Source of the DNA: Amoebidium appalachense
Lineage: Eukaryota > Ichthyosporea
NCBI GenBank assembly: GCA_963693365.1
Contig: CAVNZM010000014.1
Location: 3,410,001-3,474,000 of the forward strand
Length of the DNA stretch: 64,000 nucleotides
Reading direction: 5' to 3'
Part shown: piece after piece, positions 23,789 to 64,000 of the stretch
How positions within the stretch are numbered: the stretch's first letter is position 1
Layout: each line of letters begins with the position of its first letter
The notes under the pieces: generated by a model
The model's database searches: none
What the model saw: the letters and a program-made list of their open reading frames with translations, nothing else
What the model was told of the DNA's origin: nothing
Position numbers and translations under genes: made by a program

Positions 23789-24671
23789 GGTTAGCCTAAT
23801 TGCCTAAAGAAATGGTGTGTGTGTTTCGGCTAGGTGACTCGGCGGAAACCAGTAGGGATACCCCAAATACCTACTCGGTGTACATGTAAAGTTCAAATTT
23901 CCTTGGATGAGGAATCAGTAGTAGGGATAGCCCAAAAACTAGTTGGTACGCTTGTGAATTCAGACTCTGCCGGCTAAATGAATTAAATTCACGGAAACTT
24001 TTGGAAATACAGGAAATGGTTTCTTCTTGTTCAAGATCCCCCCCCCCCCCCCCCCCCCCCCCCTTCCCCCCTGCCACACAAACACACACATGTACACACA
24101 CGGAGAGAGAAAGAAAGATGAGAACCCCCCCCCTTTTTTTTTTTTTTCCTCTTTTTTTTTTGTTTTCTCCCCATACTGGCACAAAGGGAAGCACATTTCA
24201 CACAGGGGGGTAGCAAGCGGATACCATTTATATATGAGGTGGGACATAGGATCCCCCTTTGAAGTTGGGATTTTGCATTTACCCACCCCATTTATCGGTT
24301 TCTCTTTGTGATCTGCAGTCGAATAGTGCACACTGCTGCTCGTGTACGTGTGTTTTGATTAAATCTCATTCACTGGAGGGTCATCGTATCTTCATGTACT
24401 CTACACGGAAGATTTAATTATCTCAGGCTTCGAACCTGTCGAATCGTTCCTACAGTTTGACTGAAATTCTTTTTTTTTTTTTTTTTTAATGGATTTTATT
24501 TCTATTGGGGTATCAGACAGGGCTAAGAATGGATATATAATACAGTACAGTTGCCATAGACACAACGAGATAGACTGAAATTCCACGATCTGTCCACGGT
24601 GGCTTCAATAATTATCTCTCCTCCCCCCCCCCCCCCCCCCCCCCCGAACACACACGTGCGCGCACACGCAC

Positions 24672-24703
<32 letters not shown>

Positions 24704-24971
24704 CACCACCACCACCACCACCACCTAACCAAAACAACAACAACAACAACAAATTTGACCACCACCGGTACGACCACCACCACCACGAGTCAGCAAAACT
24801 GAAAGAAATAGAACTTGAGGAAAACATGTGCGGTCTACACATACACGTGCACACAAGGCACACATACAAAAACAAACCACGACCACGACCACTCCTGGTA
24901 CTAGCACAACGAAACATCTCTCCCCTTCTCCACCCCTTTCTCTTCGGCCCCCTCCCCCTACCCTACCCCTC

Positions 24972-25012
<41 letters not shown>

Positions 25013-26135
25013 AAACAAACAAGATTGCACCTCCCCAATGCCTTCTTCCCCCCCTCCCTCCCTCCCTCGACCAATCTCTTTGCATAAGTTGCTCTCTCCG
25101 CGATCACCTCAAAGAGAAGAAAGAGATCGATATTCCACTTTCTTTTTTACATAGGTTCCTTTATCTCTTCCTCCCTTCCTCCCTCGGCACCGAAATCATC
25201 TTTAGTGCCGTACGTTCACGTGGTTGTTTGTGTTTTGTGTTTTGGTGTGACGATGTTTTGGAATATTCGAAACCTTTGCAAGGAATCACAATAATAAACA
25301 AAAACACAACTAAATGGGCGGGGAGGGGGGGGGGGGGGGAGGATGTACCTGACATACCGACCTGTCAGGGTAGGTGTACGTGTCCGGACACGCATGTACC
25401 TTCACCGTCATTGACAAAAAGACGATATAGGAGGCGATCAGATGCTGATACGAGGGGGTGGTTGAGTGGTTGGTGGAAAAAGAAAAAAAAAAGGAAAAAC
25501 CGGAGATAGGAAAAGGGAAAACAACAACTACGAAGTTTTCGATTTTCGTTTGGAGTGAAGAAACATGAAATGGACAGACAAAAAACAAACGAACGAAAGT
25601 AAAACAATAGTAAAGCCAAATCGTCACGTGTGCTAGTCCTACCCGACACGTATGCCAATCAGAAAACAACCTGTCACGATGACGGGCTCCAAATTCCAAA
25701 AAAAAAACCCAAGTTTGCTCTCAAGGTGAGGTTTGGCTCACAGACACATTCCTGTCCGTGAGCCACCTTCACCATATGGGCGGTACAAGAGCAAAAACAT
25801 TACATCTGGCAACTACGTTTTTCGTTTTATTTCATATGGTGTATGTGTGTGTTACAGAAGTACTTTTTTTTTTTTTCAATCCTTTGTTGCCACATCTCCG
25901 TTTGTCTTCTTCTCCTCCACCCTGCCCACACCTACCCCTCCCCACCCCCTCCCCATTTCCGTCTTCCCGGTTGTTTATTCTTCCCCCCCCCCCCCCCCCC
26001 CCCTTGGGTTTTCCAGCTGTAAATGTATAAGCTGCTAGTTATTATTAATACACGACCTGTTTTGGTTTGCCGTCACACCAAACTATGATTATCTTCCATT
26101 TTCCAACACGGTTGTTTATAGTTTTTTTGTTTTAG
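23789..26135. other. Intergenic region with tandem echo, C/G tracts and (CA)n
   Basis: It starts with two decayed copies of the end of TMEM70 (about 23831-23945). A minus-strand open stretch at 24150-24331 (ATPLCEMCFPLCQYGEK) has four cysteines but no family I recognise. Poly-C tracts (24040-24063, 24625-24645, 24976-25011), a CAC/ACC-rich block (24670-24790) and a (T)n stretch follow. No convincing gene. Confidence 0.5.
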
Positions 26136-33228
<7,093 letters not shown>

Positions 33229-34441
33229 TTTATAATACGCCGGAGCCAATCATGCTTGCCCATTTCTTTCCTTTTGTGGCTAGCGATAGGCCATTCAATG
33301 GCTCACGTTTCGCTGTCAGGTCTTTTTTTTTTTTTGGCTCCTTGTATTTTCTCTTTCTGGGGTTGAACGGCTAGGGAGCAATCCATCATCTGCCTTTAGT
33401 GTTTCCCTGTCGTATTGAAACTTTTTGATGTTTTTTCAAAAATCTCTTGAGGGAGGTTTCTTTTTTGCCACACGGAAGAATGTGGTTCATTGGTTATATG
33501 ACAGAAATTTACAAGGAGTATAAGATCCGATACAGTCTGATATTGCAGAGTCTTGTATTATACACGTGTTGATTTGGGCTTTGAAGTACCTTACACCTCG
33601 TTGCAGAAATCGCAACGTCTGCAAGGGAAATATGTACATGTAGTTCGACCGAAGCGGATTTTCGGCTCTCCAAAGGACAAATAAACAGAGACGGCGAATC
33701 GATTAAGTTCTATGGAATATGTCAAAGCGTCATGAGTGAACAATGGGGATTTCTTGTGCAAGTGATATACATATTGTCGGAAGATTTACCGATCGACTTG
33801 TCTTATCGTACAGTGTAGCAGTATAACATATATCCACGTGTTATATCCACCAAGCATATCCACGGAGTATATCCACCTAGTATATCCACGTGGTATATGC
33901 ACCCAGCATATCCACGGAGTATATCCACTCAGTATATCCACGTGGTATATGTATGCACCCAATATATCCACGGAGTATATCCACGCAGTAAGCATCCACA
34001 TGGCCATAGGTGACATAAAACCATACCCGTGCCGGGCCACCAATAGCAGGCAGTGAAATAATTAATTAATATCAATTCATATTCACGGGCACATGCACAC
34101 ATCCCCGCCTACTTGGAGCCCCTCAGGCTCCCCCCCCCCCCCCCCTCCCCCCCCCTCCCCCCCCCCCCCTCCCCCCCCTCCCCCCCCCCCCCCCCCCCCT
34201 CCCCCCCCCCCCCCACCACCACCACTAAGCCCAACCCCCCCCCCCCCCCCCCCCCTTCCCCCCCCCCGGGGTCCCCTGTCCACCCCTTCAGACACAAAAT
34301 CCAACCACCCACTCACCCCACCCACTAAACACCCATCTCAAACGGACCGCCGGCCATCCCCGCTCCCTCACTTCATCTGTCCCTCCCCCCTCTGGTCAAT
34401 AGTCCCCGTCTCTCAACAAATCATTACCACCTCCCTTTGTT

Positions 34442-34514
<73 letters not shown>

Positions 34515-34780
34515 AGAAAACAAGGAAAGAAAAAGAAAAGAAGAGAAAACCCCTTTCTACCAAGGGGAATGGGAAAAAAAAAAAAAAAAAAAAAAAAACC
34601 AAAGAAGTCCCATCCCCCCCCCCCCCCCCCCCCCCCCCCCTTCACATCCACCCACCCAGCACCCCCTCCCCACACACGCACACACGCACACATACACACA
34701 CACACGCACACACACACACACAATCACACTACCCTACATTCTTGCTTCCACAATGGGGGTACTTTTCCACTCTCATTTTT
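33229..34780. other. Intergenic: tandem repeats and C/A tracts
   Basis: About 600 bp of unique sequence, then a short-unit tandem array (33838-33990; ATATCCACGGAGT/ATATCCACGTGGT variants), then poly-C/poly-A blocks (34130-34266, 34443-34503, 34573-34640) and (CA)n. No gene seen. Confidence 0.6.
33838..33995. repeat. Tandem array of ~13-15 bp units (TATATCCACGGAG type)
   Basis: About ten copies of TATATCCAC-GKRG-type units, themselves arranged in a higher-order repeat of about 60 bp. Several units are palindrome-like (CCACGTGG). Confidence 0.8.
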
Positions 34781-35509
34781 AGGGTATGCAGATTTGATTT
34801 GAGGCAGGTGCAGTATATGCGAAGGAATGGTAATTATTGGATTGCCTTATTTAACCCTTGCACGATCATACTATACGCATTGCTCACCATGTTAAAACTA
34901 TATAGTATATTTATTCACTATGCAACTCGTACGATAATTATAACCCTTCTACAGGCGCATGTTTAGAGTGGGGATGAAAGAGAGGGAGCCCGATGAACCC
35001 GGTGGGGTTTTATCGACAAGTTTGAAAACCCAGGCGCTCCACCCTAAATTTTTAAACCCTTGTGGTATTATAACTTCATTTGGTGCTCTATGCACAGAAA
35101 TAAATAAAAAAAAAAAAAAAATCTGGATGTGGCCATTAAGGTACGTGTTTTTGGTAGGCTAAGTGCAAGGCTTAGGCGGACCACAATCCAGCCCATCAAG
35201 TACAATTTCAGAAAAATATTTAAAAATTGAATGAAGATAAAAAGTGAAAAAGACTCTATGAGCATAAAGCGATGGCAAATAAGCACAAACATCGAGGCAT
35301 GTCAATGGAAAAGGAAACTCTTAGCCACCATCACAGTGCTATATATATAAAAAGATGCAAAGTGCAGAATATCAAGCCAAAATATCAAAGATACCTCCCG
35401 TCGTTCTTCAATAATCACCGTACGTCGTAAAAAAAACCAAAGTATAGGGATTCTTCGCCACCAGCATCTTAAACACACCTTAATTAACTACCCCTGTCTA
35501 TACGTTCAG

Positions 35510-36856
35510 TTTCTTCCCCATTGTGGTCAGCCCCGCATTGGTGTCATTCCTTCTTGCTGGTGGGCTCAGCATCTACAACCAAGTGAATGAAAAAAACATT
35601 GCTCAGTTTCAGAGGTTGATTGTCTATCTACTCATTACGGTTAGCTCATTGCTTGTATGGCTGGTGGCTGACGTGTTTTCAATGCCCACGGCAAGCAGCG
35701 GTTCGTCAAGCTCTAGCCTCGTCAAGACTGCCAAGTGGGCCTTGTCACTTGGCATCAAGGGGGTGGTTGATTTTGGTTACGCCCAGTGGCAGGCAACAAG
35801 AGGCAAGGCCTGTACCTTGTGAAGCCTACACTATGATACATGTGCAGGTCACCTCAGCTGGACTTTCTCAAGCAATTGCCGCAAACAAATTTAGTATTAT
35901 ACATTAATCACATGCCGCTTTGAAACACATCATTGCTACTTAGTACAGTTTACTACGGTACTACGTTTGCATGATTAGTTGCTTTGTGTTGCAAGTGGAC
36001 CAGGTGCATTTCAATGATCATCATCAATGATTAATATATTCACTTCACAGAGGCTGTGTCTACAATTATAACCTGTGCCAGCCCAGGCAGTGCTAGGCAT
36101 CACGGAATAATAATTATTATTGAATTAACCCATATTCGGTATCCAATCACTGCTAAGCCATGCCGCACATCTCCCCACCACCACCACCATATGGATGCAA
36201 CGCTTATTATTTCAAATAGGCTTAAATCCGAGTTTACCGTAAGTAATGTGCCGAACCCCATGATCAACATCTTCCCAACCATTTTACTCGACTCAGCCAG
36301 CGCTAACTGTGTACGTACGTAAATACATGTATACTGTATGGACCATACAGATGGCCTTGATCACACATGTACAGTGAGCCTATCATCTCAACCCAGCCAA
36401 TAACCCTACCCCAATTATATGCATCCAGCAAGCCTTAGGCTTGAAGAGCCAATATTATTAATCAGCTGTGCCTATGCTAGCCCACCTTATAATCATCTAA
36501 CATTTTGCGCATGTTAACGTTCCAGGAAAGGGCTCGGAGGACCCCAAGGGCGGTCTCTCTTTGAAGATATGGAATTGGATGCTCCTCGTACGGTGGATGT
36601 GCGCACCGTCCTGTGTTTTTATTTTGCGGGAAAGGTGAACGAAGAGGTGCATCCATATCTCCACACCGGGCTGCACATGCTGTCCGGCATGGGGGTGCAG
36701 CAGTTTATCCGTTTGCTTTTTCTCATGGGCCGAATCCGAAGGACGACGAGAACGACGGCCGCGGTTGGTCCGGAATTGCTACTCTGCGCCCTCTGTGGTA
36801 GTGTCTGTTGCTCGCTCTGTAACGTTAAGCTGGGTTTCTGTCGCCCGGAGCTATAG
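35510..36856 (+). CDS. Unidentified membrane protein, last two exons
   Basis: Exon 35510-35818 is entered in phase 2 and leaves in phase 2; exon 36526-36856 accepts that phase and ends in TAG. Exon 1 holds two hydrophobic segments (VVSPALVSFLLAGGLSIYNQ and LIVYLLITVSSLLVWLVADV), then a Ser-rich linker (ASSGSSSSS) and an aromatic/basic stretch. Exon 2 reads KGLGGPQGRSLFEDMELDAP, then a segment with TVLCFYFAGKVNEEVHPYLH and a Cys-rich tail (CALCGSVCCSLCNVKLGFC). Upstream exons probably lie between 34787 and 35020 (open stretches RFDLRQVQYMRRN and RMFRVGMKEREPDEP flanked by splice-like sites) but their phases do not close. I do not recognise the family; an integral membrane protein with a cysteine-rich tail is all the sequence supports. 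Confidence 0.6.
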
Positions 36857-37239
36857 GCCAGTCAGTGATAACGACGCATATGTGCAATCATGGCCATTAT
36901 GATAATGATACCGTACGACTAGGCTGATCCCGGAGGTATGTATGATTCATTGCCAACACTGAGTAATTACCAGCCCGATATGGCATGTACTGACCTAGCG
37001 CCGTGCACATATGTGAATGAGAGTCGGGGCATGAATGTACCATGAGATAGCTGAGATGCATGAGCCATGAGGCTCGAAGGATGTGTTGTTGCAAGTGTCA
37101 ACACAGAGACCTATATAGCTAAGTGTCTTGCTAAGTTTTTTGTACGAAGGACTGGACAGGAATAATTGCCATTGTACGATTCTCATAAGGGCGAATTAAA
37201 GTTAAATACCCAGGGGCCCTGTTGACAGTTGCATGTTAC

Positions 37240-37276
<37 letters not shown>

Positions 37277-38174
37277 TTCCCCCCCCCACCCGCCAGGCGT
37301 GGCCGCCGGCATCAATCATGTGACGCGCGGTCGCGACGCTCAAACACACCCACACACACCCACACCCACACACACACTGTGGTGAATAAAAAGTGAAGAT
37401 GAGCATACTCTGACATGGGCAGAATGGACACAAGCACACATGCCCACATGCACCATGTAAAATGCACTTGGCTGATCACTGAATGAAACTACCGGGGTTT
37501 TTTATTATTCCTGTTACTTCAATTAAATCGTTTTATTTGTTGGCTCACGGCTAACACCTGCAAATCTATGCGTTGTGTACAAACAGCAGCAATCAACCCC
37601 CCCCCCCCCCCCCTTCCCCCCTCCCTCTCGGGACCTGCCATGCCAAATGTTACAGGGAGATATACACAAAACACAAATTCAAGCACATGTGTCTAGCCAA
37701 TAGATAAAATCTTATTTGTCCCACCGAGACCATCTACTAGAACTAAGGTGTAGCTCGTGTATATTCATGTTATGCACGTGGTCCCACTATTGAATTCGAA
37801 ACAAGCAGGTCAATACTCGGCACAACAATTTTGGGGAAAATGTGCCTTTAGATAAGCAATGGTTAGGGATGTACTACAAAATCCAAGTTTTTGCATGTCA
37901 GTTTAGTGTGCTCTTTTTTATGTCTGATTTCGTGCACATACATCATACGCCTTACGTTACGAGGAACTAGGATTGTACATATGTCATGCTCTCTGATTCG
38001 CAAATATGGTACGTCCTATATCACACATTCATGTTTGATTGCACAAGTGCTCACTGAAACCTTCGGAGGCAAAGTTGAAAAATGAAAACATAAAAGGAAA
38101 AAAAAAGAGGAAAAAACAGAAAAAGCCCTTCATTCATAGGAGCTCGATTCAATAATTTCAAGGGATGAGGGGAC
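36857..38174. other. Intergenic region, no gene seen
   Basis: Mostly unique AT-moderate sequence between two convergent genes. It contains a poly-C tract (37241-37276) and a short CA/CCCACA stretch (37346-37378). No ORF with coding character. Confidence 0.6.
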
Positions 38175-56944
<18,770 letters not shown>

Positions 56945-58477
56945 GGTTGCGTATCTATGCACTAATTCGAGTCGGCACTGAAACTGGCTCTAAAAAAGTT
57001 CCTCGGTTACGAAATCTGGGTGGTGAATTATGTTTGGTTCTACCGCAGTTTTTGCTGGGACTCCTGTGCAAGTGCTTCACCAGTTCGTTGTCTCGGCAGA
57101 AGCTCCCCGTTCTATATACCTTCTTATATGAAAATAATATCGGGAAAAACCAAGAATTTTTTTTTGGAAGCCAAAAGCGCCGAAGAACACTGCGAAGACT
57201 CCAAAGCACCTGTGAGTCTTATTCAGAGTCAACGAGATCAACACCATGAAAATCTTTTGTGTTGTTTAAGTTGTGATGACTTGAACATTTAGTCCAGGAA
57301 TTGTGATGTCTGCTTTAATGTGGTTTCCTTCAATTTTTCCTGGTTCTTTTCATGGCTAAACCCCCCTATGATGTGTCTAGGTAATTTCAAAAACTTACCG
57401 TCATTACTCAACACAGCCTGAAGCTCCGTTTCTTGTTCGCAAGTGGCAAGTTCACTGCGCATGTGGCCCGGTACCGGGGCCCCGGCCTTAGTAACGCACT
57501 AGCGCACCGTGCACTGATTGGCGCAAACTGTATCACTAGTGGATGATGATTGGCGGAATAATTCGGCCTGGCGGGAGCTCAGCAGTACTAAGACTTGCAA
57601 CGTCATTTCGAAGGAGAATCTATAGTCAATAAAGAACTAAGGTGACAGTTTATTTCTGCTTATTTGTCATGACGAAATATGAAAATGGCCAGTGGACCAT
57701 GCAAAGCACTTGAGCAGCTAGCTCCTAGGCCTTGGCCAAGCTCGAGCTCCCGGCCCCGCGCGCCCCCGCGCCTGAATCAATATTGCTCAGTAATCTCTCT
57801 TCTCTAGTATCAGCCTGAGTGAACGGAGGAGCATTCCAAATAGAAAAAACACCTTCGTAATGAAAATCATCCGCTCGAAAAGAAACTCAACTTACAGTAA
57901 TTGTGGGTGGGAGTGAGGGTAGGGTGGGCTCAGGGCTGGCGGCCGCCGGGGAAGAGAGCGGGGAATCAATCAGTAACAGTCTGCTTGTGACGGAGCAGTG
58001 ATTGGTTATAAGTCATGACAGTCTATCACCAGTTAGCACAACCAATCATATCAGTTAAAGAAATAACTATAAATGGTAATGTAAACATTTAAAGTCGGTC
58101 TACCTAGTACCCTCACGTGGATGTCTGTGCACGTGCAGTGATTGTGATTGTGACGTGATTGTGATGTAAACATGTACACGAGATCATGAGGGCACATTTT
58201 GCAGCAACTTCGCTCTATGAGCCATCTTGTGGTGCTCATGCTTCGTGTACAGTTCTCTTTGGGACTCATCACAATCTCCACGAGGAAACTTCCAGCTAGT
58301 TTACACAGTCTCCAGCTACAATTTTTTTTTCTTTCTTTTACTTTTTTTTTTTCCCCCTCTTCTTTTTGGTAGGCCTCATTGGCGTCCGCTATGTTTCTAC
58401 CACAACCCATATATAATCTATTCAATGAAAATTAACCTTGTGTTTATCGATATCCCTTATACCAACCATTTTTTAAA
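56945..58477. promoter_or_regulatory. Bidirectional spacer between NRAMP and hexosaminidase, with CCAAT boxes
   Basis: The two start codons (56944 minus, 58478 plus) face away from each other across 1.53 kb almost free of simple repeats, in contrast to the rest of the window. It contains ATTGG at 57517, 57549 and 58001 and CCAAT at 58042, plus GC-rich stretches (57465-57490, 57725-57775). A shared promoter region is the natural inference. A T/C-rich stretch at 58320-58368 precedes the hexosaminidase start. Confidence 0.6.
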
Positions 58478-63894
<5,417 letters not shown>

Positions 63895-64000
63895 GTGGTG
63901 CCCCCCCCCCCCCCCCCCCCCCCTCTCCCCCCCTCCCCTCCCCCTCCTCTTCTCCTACCAAATGTCCTCCCTCCCCCCCCCCCCCCCCCCCGGCCCCCTC

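Noticed and set aside
24150-24331. Minus-strand Cys-bearing ORF as a mitochondrial ribosomal zinc-ribbon protein
   Set aside because: Only one C-x2-C pair is clear and no further family residues were found.
56947-57249. 100-codon plus-strand ORF opposite the NRAMP start
   Set aside because: No domain or codon character; overlaps the likely 5' UTR of NRAMP on the other strand.

Overview
The window is nuclear DNA from an intron-rich, non-model eukaryote. Introns are GT-AG, intergenic spaces are short, and an extraordinary share of the sequence is simple repeat: (GT/CA)n, (GA/CT)n, (GGGA/CCCT)n and mononucleotide C/G tracts. Six spliced or long-ORF loci can be read by hand with consistent intron phases. 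The gene set (ADA2 with a TADA2A-like SWIRM end, TMEM70, an RBR ubiquitin ligase, NRAMP, a CHB_HEX/GH20 chitobiase-type hexosaminidase) fits an opisthokont or other aquatic eukaryote. The lineage cannot be fixed from sequence alone.

Layout. 217-1569(-): single-exon protein with a C-terminal coiled coil. 5757-16699(-): ADA2, with ZZ, SANT, linker and SWIRM exons; a possible more N-terminal exon lies near 19583-19722. 20747-23788(+): TMEM70-family inner-membrane protein, four exons. 26136-33228(+): RBR E3 ligase (RING1-IBR-RING2). 35510-36856(+): last two exons of an unidentified membrane protein. 38175-56944(-): NRAMP/SLC11 divalent-metal transporter, 20 exons recognised. 58478 to the window end (+): secreted beta-N-acetylhexosaminidase, divergent from NRAMP across a 1.5 kb spacer rich in CCAAT boxes. 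These are unrelated housekeeping genes; I see no operon-like or cluster logic.

The most unusual signal is architectural. At least nine exons carry degenerate tandem copies ('echoes') of their own edge. Each copy spans the last or first ~20-50 coding bases plus the splice site and some intron, repeated 1 to 5 times into the neighbouring intron or 3' flank, with periods of about 39 to 160 bp. Several echoes keep a usable-looking splice dinucleotide. Longer minisatellites also start within a few bases of exon borders, and many 3' splice sites are the literal end of a (CA)n or poly-C tract. Together these suggest that introns here grow by tandem duplication seeded at exon borders.

Other points: a dispersed, orientation-biased repeat family bounded by poly-G; a 5'-truncated tRNA-Asn whose tail recurs 24 kb away; an over-represented TGATTGGCT nonamer; and two single-base frame breaks in the hexosaminidase, both at homopolymers, which look like consensus errors. 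All exon joins are hand-derived from splice consensus, phase and protein-family memory; no alignment was run.
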